Shown piece by piece: positions 25,601 through 33,878 of a stretch of DNA of 64,000 nucleotides; position 1 is the first letter of the stretch; each line of letters begins with the position of its first letter. A program made the position numbers and the translations under genes. The stretch is from positions 97,012-161,011 of the forward strand of contig JAGWUP010000008.1 of assembly GCA_028868375.1 (NCBI GenBank). The letters run 5' to 3'. This DNA is from Elusimicrobiota bacterium. GTDB lineage: Bacteria > Elusimicrobiota > Elusimicrobia > UBA1565 > UBA9628. The notes under the pieces were generated by a model, which searched no databases, had not been told where the DNA came from, and saw only the letters and a program-made list of their open reading frames with translations.

Positions 25601-28373
25601 CCAGCAGCACGCTGCCGTCCTTTAATAAGGTCGCCGAGTGGGAATGCACCGGGGAGCAGCCTGGAGAGCCGATGTCCCGGTCCGTGACCCAGTCGCCCGC
25701 CGCGTTGGGATCGTAGAGCACCGCCGAGCAGAGCACCCCGGTGGCGTTGACGCCGCCGGCCAGCAGCACGCGCCCGTCCTGCAGCAGGGTGGCGGAATGC
25801 TGGGAGCGCGCCACCGGCATGTCCGGCAGCGGCTGCCAGGTCCCCGTCGTCGAGATGTAGATCTCCGCGGCGCTCTGCGGCGCGCCGTTGGAGGAGCCTC
25901 CGGCCACCAGGACGTCGCCGTTGGGCAGCAGCGTGGCCGTCTGGTGATCGACCGCCACGGGCAAAGGAGAGGTCTCCGTCCAGGCGCCCGAGGCCGGATC
26001 GTAGAGCTCGGCCGAGTTGGTCGAGCCGGTGCTGACGGAATCGGTGGAGAAGCCCCCCGTGACCAGGACCCGCCCGTTGATCAGCAGGGTGGCCGTGTGG
26101 AAGTCCCTGGCCTCGTGGAGGGAGCCGGTCTGCGAGAAGGTCCGCGCGACGGGATCGTAGAGCTCGGAGCTGGACAGGACGCTGGTTCCGTCGGAGCCTC
26201 CGGCCAGAAGGACTTTTCCGTCAGGCAGCGGTGTGGCGGTCTCGTTGACGCGCGGGGAGCCCATGCTTGCGCCGAGCTTGGAGAAGGCGGCCAACTGCGG
26301 GAGCACGGAGCCGTCGTCGCCGTTGGCCGTCAGCGCGGAGCACGTCGACCCGCTGCAGGAGCGGCCGCCCAGCAGATGGATGCCGCCGGTGGGCAGGAGA
26401 GTGGCGGTCTGGCCGAACATTTGGCTCGAGGAGCCCAGATGGTCGGTGAAACTCCACTGGTTTTTCGTCGGATCGTACGTGACACCGTCCGCGAAGATCA
26501 TCTTGCGCACGACGATCGTCGCCACGCTGACGTTGAATTTGTCGCTGGAGTTGTCGAGAGTGATCTTGTTGGAGACGAACTTCAACTGCCCCGCCAGATT
26601 GGAAAAAAGGCCGCCGGTGACGTCCTTGGGGCTGGAGCTGAGCGTCGTCGTCGAGCTCTGGACGGTTCCCTCCCCGGCCGCGCTCGTGATCGTCAGGGAG
26701 GCCGTGATCGTGCCGCTGCCGTCGTCGGCGGCGCCGACCGTGGCGGGCAGCGTCAGGACCCCGCTGCCGCCGCTCAGGCTGATCGTGAGGGCGTCGCTGC
26801 CCGTGCCCAGGGTGAGGCTGCCGCCGGTGATCGAGAGAGTGGCGTTGGTGATCTGGCCGCCGATGATGCTCTCCGGCAGCCCGGAGATCGTCGCATCCCC
26901 CGTGAAGGTGCTGCCGGCGTTAAGAGGCGCGGAGGTGGCGTCGCCGCCGGCCCAGGTCCAGCCGGCGGTCCCGGAAGCAAGCGGCTGCATCTGCACGGAG
27001 GCGTTGACGGGATTAAAAGAGTAGGAGCCGGAAAGGCTGGTCAGCGGCAGGGTGGCGGAGATGCCGCCGCAGACGCCGTCGAGGCAATCGACCTTCTGTC
27101 CGTTGAGGCGCACGAAGGTCCCCGAGAGCGTGCCGTCGGCGGCCTCGGCGCCGTCCTGCAGGGAGGCGTTGCCCCCGGTAAACGCCAGGGCGTGCGTTCC
27201 CGAGGGCAGGCTGAAGCCGAAGAGGATGAAACCGTCCTCGATGACGCCGGTGACCGGCGCGCTTAGGGAAAACTTCACCGGCAGGTTGATCTGTCCGCTG
27301 GAGATGGCGTCGGTGGACAGGGAGCCGGAGAACGTTCCGTTGAGCGAGCCCCCCTGGTCCACCGTCGCCGAGAGATCGGCGTAGGTGGTCGTCACGTTGC
27401 CCAGTCCCCCCATCAGGGAGACGGAGCCGTCCGGATCGAGGACTTGGCCCTGCTCGCTCACGCGCATGGGCAGCGCTCCGCCGGGCGACATGGAGTCGGC
27501 CACCGGATCGTAGATCTCCGAGGTGTCCTGGTAGCCGCGATCGGCCTGCAGGTCGGAGTTGTTGACGCCTCCGGCGATCAGCACCTTGCCGTTGGCCAGC
27601 AGGGTGGCGCGGTGGTAGGCGCGGGCGTGGTCGAGGGTGGCGCGGCTGGAGACCGTCGCGGGCGCTCCCGGCGAGTAAATCTCGCTGGTGACGAGATAGG
27701 GATTGGCCGAGGTGCCGGTGTTGTCCAGTCCCCCGGTCAAAAAGACCCTGCCGTCCTTGAGCAGCGTCGCGGTGTGCAGCTCGCGCGGCACTCGCAGGGA
27801 GACGCCTCCGGCGAGAAAGGAGCCGCCGGAGGCCGCGCAGTTGTCGGTCTCGGAGACGGGAACGGTCGGGGTGAAGAGATCGCAGCTGGCCTGGGCCAGG
27901 CCGGAGTTGGCTTGGCCTCCGCAGAGCAGCACCTGCCCGCTCTTGAGCAGCGTGGCGGTATGGTTGACGCGCCCGTCGACCCCCGTCGCCGCGAAGGCGA
28001 TCGCGGGCCGCCAGCAATTCTGGACCGGGCTGAAGATCTGCGCGGTGTCGACGACGGCGCCCGCGGCCGAGACTCCGCCGGCCACCAAGACCTCTCCGGT
28101 GGGCAGTAGGGTGGCCGTCGCGGAGGCCACCGCCACGTAGCCGGTTTGCGACAGGTTGCTCGTCTGCCCGGTGCTCTCGTTTTCCAGTTGGACCGAGCCC
28201 GCGCCGGAGAGGACCGTTCCCGAGCCGTCCATCCCGCCGACGAGCAGGATGTTGCCGTCGGGCAGCAGCGTGGCGGTGTGGGCGGAGCGGGCCGTGAGCG
28301 CGGCGGACGCCTGAACGGACAACGCGGCGGCGACGGCGGCCGAAAGCAGGGCACGGCGGCTCAGGGGGGTCAT
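22644..28373 (-). CDS. Giant secreted Kelch/fibronectin-III surface protein with FlgD-like sorting-type C-terminus
   Basis: 1909 residues. Signal peptide (LLSAAVAAALSVQASA), then Kelch-type repeats (HTATLLPDGNILLVGGMDG, with repeated HTATLL..G.V.V.GG) over about residues 28-340 and again about 655-1060, interrupted by a beta-rich insert of Ser/Thr/Gly repeats. Four or so fibronectin type III domains follow (about 1200-1640; for example SSISWSWSQASLANGSFDGY, TIQWNWVDPGGVTHFNIY). The C-terminal 90 residues hold GNVVIFPNPFKPSEGNG.. LDWDGTNRSGRAVASGVYLV ..RKVVVLR, an FlgD-Ig/type IX-like sorting domain. Probably an extracellular adhesin or carbohydrate/protein-binding protein. First gene of the unit with the PorV-like barrel and coiled-coil genes. 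Confidence 0.85.
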   Translation of the reverse strand: MTPLSRRALLSAAVAAALSVQASAALTARSAHTATLLPDGNILLVGGMDGSGTVLSGAGSVQLENESTGQTSNLSQTGYVAVASATATLLPTGEVLVAGGVSAAGAVVDTAQIFSPVQNCWRPAIAFAATGVDGRVNHTATLLKSGQVLLCGGQANSGLAQASCDLFTPTVPVSETDNCAASGGSFLAGGVSLRVPRELHTATLLKDGRVFLTGGLDNTGTSANPYLVTSEIYSPGAPATVSSRATLDHARAYHRATLLANGKVLIAGGVNNSDLQADRGYQDTSEIYDPVADSMSPGGALPMRVSEQGQVLDPDGSVSLMGGLGNVTTTYADLSATVDQGGSLNGTFSGSLSTDAISSGQINLPVKFSLSAPVTGVIEDGFILFGFSLPSGTHALAFTGGNASLQDGAEAADGTLSGTFVRLNGQKVDCLDGVCGGISATLPLTSLSGSYSFNPVNASVQMQPLASGTAGWTWAGGDATSAPLNAGSTFTGDATISGLPESIIGGQITNATLSITGGSLTLGTGSDALTISLSGGSGVLTLPATVGAADDGSGTITASLTITSAAGEGTVQSSTTTLSSSPKDVTGGLFSNLAGQLKFVSNKITLDNSSDKFNVSVATIVVRKMIFADGVTYDPTKNQWSFTDHLGSSSQMFGQTATLLPTGGIHLLGGRSCSGSTCSALTANGDDGSVLPQLAAFSKLGASMGSPRVNETATPLPDGKVLLAGGSDGTSVLSSSELYDPVARTFSQTGSLHEARDFHTATLLINGRVLVTGGFSTDSVSTGSTNSAELYDPASGAWTETSPLPVAVDHQTATLLPNGDVLVAGGSSNGAPQSAAEIYISTTGTWQPLPDMPVARSQHSATLLQDGRVLLAGGVNATGVLCSAVLYDPNAAGDWVTDRDIGSPGCSPVHSHSATLLKDGSVLLAGGNDGFGEVDHSWRYTPSAGDAQGTWSQAGVLSVKRSKHDALLLPTGSLMLIGGQQGHGALTSVETFDVATSSWIPQGGLSTARLGAAAALTADGQVTIFGGDSGVGVEASAETAYFTEAPDTLSLGVAAGARKPVLSSVDVQPFQGANYTAIPSGNGPFVTIKGSGFLGVGDGSGGGAASGNSSFNGPRLLLQSLGGSGGSGGQAGSAFTLELTTRVYSKGTDAPADPNLWTVADSSISLKLPTGGIIPNPGLGGNMLPYGWYQLRAYSNAVYSDALLVQAGPPKPAAAPGAVSVAAIGVSSISWSWSQASLANGSFDGYEIFSATSGIVIATAATNVVSFAQTNLAPNTTGSILVAAYTLSGDGPLSRSATYYTLCSTPIVSGAQAPAVFSDVAANSLTLSWNAHGNSPGTIYEVSQSRDNFAQDVSTPVPALVNLATTTVTISQLLPATRYYFRVRAVNGAQVASDFSDVVSTTTGAPITGLAGSAVDAATIQWNWVDPGGVTHFNIYNSTTGAVIATTKAATYRDAGLAANSERSIMVSAVTAGGEGPLSAGATAYTLANPPGLLDPALSGISTGSVTAAWSANGNPLGTVYELVIDDAGGAQLSTMTTTGFTAGYGALPQAAADFDVKAAALNGDGVASAFVTLGSTATLAQAPSGLQVTSTTPSSIAVSWDDGNNSSSTTYEVTYSSDNFLTTQTAISFAQKEKDLTSATIPDLLTSSTYSIRVQAVNPFGLLSPFSNLVTTAPFNGGAPLGSLGIEVTHAQPTLISGSIGTGRLITLRIPADTFSTDTHLLVSTRAVAAGSPCGGGLAVGLSITPDPPLQPLKPFLVTFAYTDAELGAVPASQAALERVDDSGACVPLQTTVDAADHLMTARFNHLSVYQLAQVAPSADPGNVVIFPNPFKPSEGNGYVTFKGVPAGSRIRIFTLRGELVFDETANGSGILDWDGTNRSGRAVASGVYLVVIEGNSLKAIRKVVVLR

Positions 28374-28439
28374 TGTCCGATGGGCCCAGGCTGCCAGATG
28401 GTTGTTACAAAAAGAAGGACCGCGCGCGAGCCGTCGCGG

Positions 28440-29039
28440 TCAGCGCGCGACGGTGATGACGGAGGCGCCGCGGGCCTTCTTTGAATTATGCGGGTCGAGC
28501 CTTTTTTCCCCGTTGACAAGGAACCAGTAACGGTAGGTGTTGGGAGTCAGATACAGCGTCAGCGTCCAGACGCCCCCGCGATGGCGGACCAGCGCCTTCT
28601 TGCCGCCGTGGACGATGAAGGCCCCCGCCAGCTCGACGGAGCGGGCATGCGCGGACTTGAAGGAGAAGCGGGTCGGCAAGGCCTTGGGGCGGCCCGTCGC
28701 GCCGCCCTTGGGCGCGGCCTTGGAAACGGCCGCCGCCGTCGCCGCCTCTGCCGGCCTGGGCGCAGCGGCGGCCGGCTTGGGCGCAGCGGCGGCCGGCTTG
28801 GGCAGGGCCGCCGCCACCAGCTTGGTCGCCGGCCTGGCGGCGCGCCGATGATGATGGACGAAGGGGCCGGGATCGAAGGTCGTTTGCTGCGGCTGCTGCC
28901 AGTGCTCGTAGACCTTCATCGCCAGCGTGCCGCCGAAAGCGACGAGGAGGAAGGCGTCGAGGACCAGCAGCGCGGCCCAGAGGCCCTGGCCGCCTGCGCC
29001 GCCGGAGGCCTCTGACGGCTCCTCGGAGATCGCTGGCAT
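28440..29039 (-). CDS. Membrane-anchored protein with C-terminal E-set (glycogen-binding/isoamylase-N-like) domain
   Basis: 199 residues. A short acidic cytoplasmic start, one membrane helix (LWAALLVLDAFLLVAFGGTL), a long Ala/Pro/Lys linker with short repeats (KPAAAAPKPAAAAPRPAEA), and an Ig-like E-set domain (RFSFKSAHARSVELAGAFIV..GVWTLTLYLTPNTYRYWFLVNGEKRLDP) of the type found in AMPK-beta/CBM48 and isoamylase N-domains. I chose the second ATG (29039): TTGACA-17-TAGAAT ends seven bases before it, and the first ATG (29048) lies inside the -10. The E-set may bind glycan in the periplasm; no enzyme domain is attached. Confidence 0.78.
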   Translation of the reverse strand: MPAISEEPSEASGGAGGQGLWAALLVLDAFLLVAFGGTLAMKVYEHWQQPQQTTFDPGPFVHHHRRAARPATKLVAAALPKPAAAAPKPAAAAPRPAEAATAAAVSKAAPKGGATGRPKALPTRFSFKSAHARSVELAGAFIVHGGKKALVRHRGGVWTLTLYLTPNTYRYWFLVNGEKRLDPHNSKKARGASVITVAR

Positions 29040-29046
29040 CGCGGGC

Positions 29047-29075
29047 ATTCTATCGGATCGTTCCGCGGGTGTCAA
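29047..29075 (-). promoter_or_regulatory. Sigma-70-type promoter of the E-set protein gene, leaderless arrangement
   Basis: TTGACA (29070-29075), a 17-base spacer, TAGAAT (29047-29052), then seven bases to the ATG at 29039. This decides the start codon, since the upstream in-frame ATG overlaps the -10 box. Confidence 0.8.
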
Positions 29076-29079
29076 CGGT

Positions 29080-29175
29080 CCGGCGGCGGGTCCTGCCGGC
29101 CATGGGTTCCCATCGGCCTCTGCTCGCTGCGCTCGCGCTCGGCCAATCCGACCCATGGCCGTCACCCGCCGCCGG
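29080..29175. repeat. 96-base interrupted inverted repeat
   Basis: Outer arms CCGGCGGCGGGT (29080-29091) and ACCCGCCGCCGG (29164-29175) are perfect 12-base complements. Inner arms GGCCATGGGT (29098-29107) and ACCCATGGCC (29151-29160) are perfect 10-base complements. Six- and three-base internal loops separate them, and a 43-base apical region contains a further GC-rich CGGCC/GGCC pairing. It sits after the stop of the 423-residue secreted protein gene and just before the promoter of the next gene. It may be a terminator, a REP/MITE-like element or a structured RNA. Confidence 0.75.
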
Positions 29176-29183
29176 CGATTCCT

Positions 29184-30455
29184 TTAAATCCTGGCCAAAG
29201 CCTTCAAGGCTCGAAGCAGACGTGCTGTCTCGGCCTTGAGCATGTGTTGGCGCGTTATATCCCGGTCGGCGGCAAATCGTCCAATCTCGTCGTCCGGCGC
29301 CGCTGCCTTCGGCGAGGGATCTTCGACTTTTTCGAAGAACTGTTGGCGATATTTTTCGGCCAGGGGCGCCGCGTACATGAGCGCCTGCCTGGCGAGGAGG
29401 GTTCTCTCGGAATCGCTGGCCGGATTCTTCAGCAGCAATCCGGCCAGGGCCATCACCTTTTGCCACGATTCGTAAGCCGGTTGGTTCCAAGACCAAGCCG
29501 AGCCGGTGAAAAGTTCCTCGTCGATCTTCTCGATCGAATCGCGCAACTCGAACAGGGCGGTCGACGGATTAAGTCGCGCCATCATGTCGGCGAAGAGTTG
29601 CAGAAGCCCCTCCGCCTTCCGGGCGAGCGCCATACGCTCGGCGCGCTCCAGCCTCGGCGCCGCGCAAAGTGTGGACTCATAGCGATAAAGCCGGAACGCT
29701 AGCGCAGGAGAAGCGTGGTACAGCGAGGCCAATGGGGATGGCGGCTCGGCCAGAAGATCCTGCGGCAGGGCATCGAGGCGGCGCCAATCGCGTTCGAACG
29801 TTCCGCGTTCGTATCCCGGCAGCGGCGTCAAAAGTTGCGGTTTGATGGCTTCAAGTCTGCGCTGGATGCGTTCCACGCTCTGCGGGGTCAGGCGTGTCGC
29901 TTGAAGGTCCGGGTGTTCTTCGATCGGGATGCCGTCGATAACGTCTTGCATGCCAAAGTTAAGCCGCGCTTCCTGCAAGGCTCTCGTCAGCGCTTCGTTG
30001 ACCGCTTGTTGAGCCCGCAGCCGCGCTTGGACCTTCGCCGAGGCTTCGGTGTCCAAGTAGGGATGAGCGAAGATCAAGAGGGCCTCGGGGTCCGTATTTG
30101 CGTCATGGGCCGCGGCGTTGGCGGTCGCGACGACCTCTCGGAGGGCGTTCTCGACGTCGGCCTGGCTGGCATTTTTCGATCCTTCCGGCAGGTATTGGGC
30201 AAGCGTCCTCGCCAGCGGCCCGACGAGCGAATGGCCGTAGTCAGAGTCGAGGTTTTCAATCCCGCGCAGCCGCAGGACAACGGGCTGGAGCTCCGGACCG
30301 GTTGAATTGCCGAGCGCTTCCCGGATCGACGGAAGATAGCGCTGCGTGAGATCTTCGCGAATCCCGAATCCAAGAGGATCGTTGAAGGCCGCCGCCGCTC
30401 CCAGGAGTGGAAGCAGGAGCAGGAATACGATTACAACCGGCGTTCCATGGCGCAT
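29184..30455 (-). CDS. Secreted helical protein of unknown function
   Basis: 423 residues. Clear signal peptide (VVIVFLLLLPLLGAAAA), then an almost wholly alpha-helical mature protein with no recognised motif (for example SQADVENALREVVATANAAA; SVERIQRRLEAIKPQLL). It has one cysteine in the mature part. The sequence is less GC-biased in composition than its neighbours, and the upstream region has an AT-rich stretch with TAAAAT about 22 bases before the ATG. It ends before the large inverted repeat at 29080-29175. I do not recognise the family. Confidence 0.65.
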   Translation of the reverse strand: MRHGTPVVIVFLLLLPLLGAAAAFNDPLGFGIREDLTQRYLPSIREALGNSTGPELQPVVLRLRGIENLDSDYGHSLVGPLARTLAQYLPEGSKNASQADVENALREVVATANAAAHDANTDPEALLIFAHPYLDTEASAKVQARLRAQQAVNEALTRALQEARLNFGMQDVIDGIPIEEHPDLQATRLTPQSVERIQRRLEAIKPQLLTPLPGYERGTFERDWRRLDALPQDLLAEPPSPLASLYHASPALAFRLYRYESTLCAAPRLERAERMALARKAEGLLQLFADMMARLNPSTALFELRDSIEKIDEELFTGSAWSWNQPAYESWQKVMALAGLLLKNPASDSERTLLARQALMYAAPLAEKYRQQFFEKVEDPSPKAAAPDDEIGRFAADRDITRQHMLKAETARLLRALKALARI

Positions 30456-30516
30456 TTGGAGGTCTTGGCGATCGTTTATTTTAACACGTATAACCGGGGA
30501 GTCGCTGCGGCGCGCC

Positions 30517-31083
30517 TTACGGCTTGTCCGTGGTGCGGTCGTAGAGCGCCAGCACCTTGGGCCACAGGCCTTGGGCGCGCAGCACGAGCTCGGCGGCCTC
30601 GCGCACCGCCCCCGATCCGCCGGCAGAGCGCGTGACCCAGTGAGCCGCCGCCTTGACCTCGGAGCGCGCGTTGGCCGGGGCCGCGGCCAGGCCGCAGGCC
30701 GAGAGCACCGGGATGTCCGGCAGGTCGTCGCCGATGTAGAGGGCCTGGCGCGGCGCCAGGCGGGCCTTGCGGCAGATCTCGTCGAAGACCGCGCGCTTGT
30801 CGAGCCGCCCTTGGTAGACGTAGGCTACATGAAGCATGCGCAATCGCCGGCTCATCCCCTCCGAATCGCGGCCGCTGATGCAGCCGGTGACCAGGCCCAG
30901 GCGGGGCAGCCAAGAGAGGGCGATGGAGTCCTGGGTGTTGACGCCCTTGAACTCGATCAAGGTCCCTGCGGAGTCGACTATATGATAGAGCAAGCCGTCG
31001 GTCAGCACGCCGTCGATGTCGAAAATAAACAGCCTGACGTCGCGGGCGCGACGCCGCAAGGCGGCGGGGCTCAACGCCGGCAT
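30517..31083 (-). CDS. kdsC: 3-deoxy-D-manno-octulosonate 8-phosphate phosphatase (KdsC)
   Basis: 188 residues, HAD superfamily type C0 without a cap domain. Motif I FIFDIDGVLTDG (about residues 17-28), motif II SGRDSEG, a conserved lysine region (DKRAVFDEI) and motif IV GDDLPDIPVL. KdsC removes phosphate from Kdo-8-phosphate in the cytoplasm, the step before CMP-Kdo formation for lipopolysaccharide. The start overlaps the end of the transaldolase/isomerase gene by 13 bases, so it belongs to the same sugar-phosphate operon. Its presence implies a Kdo-containing outer membrane. Confidence 0.93.
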   Translation of the reverse strand: MPALSPAALRRRARDVRLFIFDIDGVLTDGLLYHIVDSAGTLIEFKGVNTQDSIALSWLPRLGLVTGCISGRDSEGMSRRLRMLHVAYVYQGRLDKRAVFDEICRKARLAPRQALYIGDDLPDIPVLSACGLAAAPANARSEVKAAAHWVTRSAGGSGAVREAAELVLRAQGLWPKVLALYDRTTDKP

Positions 31084-33878
31084 TCCAGCGCCGAGGCCGC
31101 GTTGAGCAGGGCTTGCAGCGGCTTGCGGCCCGGATCGCCCAGCTCCAGGCGCAGGACCGGCCTGCCGCGGCCGAGCAGGGCGGCGAAATCCCCGCGCCCT
31201 TGGGCGAGGTGGAGGGTGTCGAAAGTGAAATCGCGCCCCGGCACGGGCAGGCGCGGGCCGCCGGATTCGATGAGCTGCAGGAACACCCCGCCCGGACCTC
31301 CCCCCTTGTAGAGCTGCCCCGTGGAGTGCAGGTAGCGCGGCCCGAACTCGAGGCAGATCGGCGCGCCCGAGAGGGCGCGCAGCCTCTCGGCCAGCGCCTC
31401 CAGCGCCCGGCGATGCTCGTCGGTGGGCTGCACGTAGGCCAGCACGGCTGCGTAGCCGTCCCGGCGCAGCCGGGAAAAATGTGCGGAAAGGACATCGGCC
31501 AGAGTCCTGCGCGCGGGGCCGGCGCCGGCCTTGGCCCCCAGGGCGGAGAGCAGGCCCTCGTCCGCGAAGCCCGCCAGGCCGCCGGCGTCCAGGCTCGCCG
31601 GCTCGGCCGGCAGCTCCCCCGCCTGCAGCGAGCTCAACAGGGCCTTGGCTTGGTCCTTGGCCGACTGGACGTCGGGCTGGTCGAAGGGGTTGACGCCGAG
31701 AAGCAAGCCCGCCGCCGCCGTCGCCGCCTCCCACAGGAAGAACTGGCCTCCAAGATCGTAGGCGTCCGCCAAGCTCAGCGACAAGCGGGGCCGCTCGCGG
31801 CTCTCCAAGCGCGCCAAGGCGCTCGGGGCGGGCTGGCAGGCCAGCGCCACCGAGGCCAGCAGGCGTTTGGCGCCGTAAGCGCCGGGCTCCAGGATCGGCT
31901 CGCCCAGCACCGGCAGGATGCCCCGGCCTTCCTTGCCGGTGGACTCCGCCAGCAGTTGCTCCACCCACAGCCCGAAGGAGGCGATGGCCGGAGACAGCCA
32001 CAGCGTCAATTGATCTCGCCCGGCGGCGGCATGGCCCCCCAGGGCGGCGCCCAAGCGCAGCGCCGGATTGTCGCCGTCGGCCGCGCCCTGGCCGCAGCGC
32101 CGGGCCATCTCGCGCGAGCGCGAGAGGAGCCGCTCGACGTCCACGCCCATCAACGCCGCCGGGACCAGGCCGAAGAAGGTCAGCGCGCAAAAGCGTCCCC
32201 CCACGTCGGCGGGATTGAGGAAGACCTTGCGGAAGCGCCGCCGGCGGGCCAGCTCTTCCAGCGAGGTGCCGGGGTCCGTGATCGCGACGAAGCGGCGTCC
32301 CGCGGCGGCCCCCTCCTTTTTCTCGACGCCGGCCCAGAAATAGTCCATCAGGCAGTTGGGCTCGAGCGTGGAGCCGGACTTGCTGGAGACGATGAACAAG
32401 GTCTTGCGGCCCTCCAGGGCCTTGGCCATGGAGGCGATGGCGGCCGGGTTGGTGGTGTCGAGCACGCTCAGGCGCGCGTGGCCCTTGGCGACGGGAAAGC
32501 AGCGGGAAAAAACCTCGCAGCACAAGGAGGAGCCGCCCATGCCGAGAACCAGGACGTCCTCGAAGCCCTCCTTGCGGATCTCCTCGGCGAAGGCCCGCAC
32601 GACGCCCAGCCCCGCCGCCATCGCCTCCGGGGCCGTCAGCCAGCCCAGGGCGTTCTTGATGATCTTGCGGGCGGCGGGCTGTTCCGTCCAAAGCGAGGGA
32701 TCCTTGGCCCACAGCCGCGCGCAGAAGCGCTCGCGCTTAAGCCGCGCCAGCCCGGCGTCCGCCGGCCCCGCCTCGGCCTCGACCAACTCGCGCTTGGCGG
32801 CGATCTGGCCCAGCAGGGTCTCGAAGGACTTGGCGAAGGCGGCCAGGCCCTCGGCCTCGAGCCGCTCGGCCGCCTGCGCGACGTCGACGCCGCAGCCGGC
32901 CAGGGCCTCCCACTGGGCGCGGGCCTTGGCCACGTCCTCCTCCAGCGCGGGGCGGCAGGCGCCGTGGTCGCGGAAGGCGTCCAGGGTCTGGGGCGGCATC
33001 GTGTTGACGGTGTCGGCGCCGATCAACTCCTCGACGTAGACGACGTCGCGGTAGCGGGGATTCTTCGCGCTGGTGGAGGCCCACAGCAGCCGCTGCGGCC
33101 GCGCGCCCTTCTCGCGCAGGGCGGCGAAGCGCGGCGAGCCGAAGCGCTCCTTGTAGATCTGGTAGGCGAGCTTCGCGTTGGCGATGGCCGCCGTGCCCCG
33201 CAGGGCATCGGCCTGCGGCCCGCGTCCCTCCAGGCGGGCGTCGATCAAGGTGTCGACCCGGCTGACGAAGAAGCTGGCCACCGAGGCGAGGCGGGAGAGC
33301 TCCTGGCCGGCCTTCGCGCGGCGCTCCAGGCCGCGCAGGTAGGCCTCCACGACGGCCGCGTAGCGGCGCTGCGAGAAGAGCAGGGTGACGTTGACCGGGA
33401 TGCCGGCGGCCGTCGCTTCCTCGAAGGCCGCCACGCCCTCGACGGTGCCGGGGATCTTGATCATCACGTTGGGCCGGCCGACGAGCTTGTGCAGATGTTG
33501 CGCCTGGCGCGCGCTCCGGGCGGCGTCATGGGCCAGGCTCGGAGGCAACTCCAGGCTGACGTAGCCGTCGGCGCCCGCGCTGGCGCTGTAGACGGGCAAG
33601 AACAGGTCTGCCGCGGCGCGCACGTCGCCGCAGGCCAAATGCTCGAAGATCTCGGCCGGGGTCTTGCCCTGGCGGCCCAAGGCCAGGATGTCCGCGTCGT
33701 AATCGGCGCAGGAGCCGATGGCCTTCTCGAAGATCGTCGGGTTGGACGTCACTCCGGTCAAGCCGTCCTCGGCGATCAGCCGCGCCAGTTTCCCTTCCTG
33801 GATCAAGCCGCGGCTGATGTTGTCGTACCAGACGCTGACGCCGAAGCGCTCCAGCTCGCGCAGGGGATTTTTGCTCAT
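31071..33878 (-). CDS. Bifunctional transaldolase / glucose-6-phosphate isomerase
   Basis: 935 residues. The N-terminal part (about 1-370) is transaldolase of the long TalB-like bacterial form: NPLRELERFGVSVWYDNISRGLI, TSNPTIFEKAI, the Schiff-base lysine in MIKIPGTVEGVAAFEEA, and LWASTSAKNPRYRDVVYVE. The C-terminal part (about 400-930) is a phosphoglucose isomerase with SIS folds (VLVLGMGGSSLCCEVF, FIVSSKSGSTLEP). Such fusions link glycolysis and the pentose phosphate pathway. It overlaps rpiB by four bases (ATGA), placing ribose-5-phosphate isomerase, transaldolase and glucose-6-phosphate isomerase in one unit, followed by kdsC. Confidence 0.93.
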   Translation of the reverse strand: MSKNPLRELERFGVSVWYDNISRGLIQEGKLARLIAEDGLTGVTSNPTIFEKAIGSCADYDADILALGRQGKTPAEIFEHLACGDVRAAADLFLPVYSASAGADGYVSLELPPSLAHDAARSARQAQHLHKLVGRPNVMIKIPGTVEGVAAFEEATAAGIPVNVTLLFSQRRYAAVVEAYLRGLERRAKAGQELSRLASVASFFVSRVDTLIDARLEGRGPQADALRGTAAIANAKLAYQIYKERFGSPRFAALREKGARPQRLLWASTSAKNPRYRDVVYVEELIGADTVNTMPPQTLDAFRDHGACRPALEEDVAKARAQWEALAGCGVDVAQAAERLEAEGLAAFAKSFETLLGQIAAKRELVEAEAGPADAGLARLKRERFCARLWAKDPSLWTEQPAARKIIKNALGWLTAPEAMAAGLGVVRAFAEEIRKEGFEDVLVLGMGGSSLCCEVFSRCFPVAKGHARLSVLDTTNPAAIASMAKALEGRKTLFIVSSKSGSTLEPNCLMDYFWAGVEKKEGAAAGRRFVAITDPGTSLEELARRRRFRKVFLNPADVGGRFCALTFFGLVPAALMGVDVERLLSRSREMARRCGQGAADGDNPALRLGAALGGHAAAGRDQLTLWLSPAIASFGLWVEQLLAESTGKEGRGILPVLGEPILEPGAYGAKRLLASVALACQPAPSALARLESRERPRLSLSLADAYDLGGQFFLWEAATAAAGLLLGVNPFDQPDVQSAKDQAKALLSSLQAGELPAEPASLDAGGLAGFADEGLLSALGAKAGAGPARRTLADVLSAHFSRLRRDGYAAVLAYVQPTDEHRRALEALAERLRALSGAPICLEFGPRYLHSTGQLYKGGGPGGVFLQLIESGGPRLPVPGRDFTFDTLHLAQGRGDFAALLGRGRPVLRLELGDPGRKPLQALLNAASALECRR

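Noticed and set aside
22933..28373. Repetitive Kelch/FN3 region as evidence of horizontal transfer or phage tail fibre.
   Set aside because: Base composition and codon use match the neighbours, and no phage gene is adjacent.
8630..28388. Palindrome TGGGCCCA upstream of three secreted-protein or exporter genes (8630, 14383, 28381).
   Set aside because: At this G+C content two to three copies are expected by chance in 64 kb; position and spacing to the start codons differ.
29040..29165. Upstream extension of the E-set protein gene to 29165.
   Set aside because: It reads through the inverted repeat and the promoter; the -10 box fixes the start at 29039.
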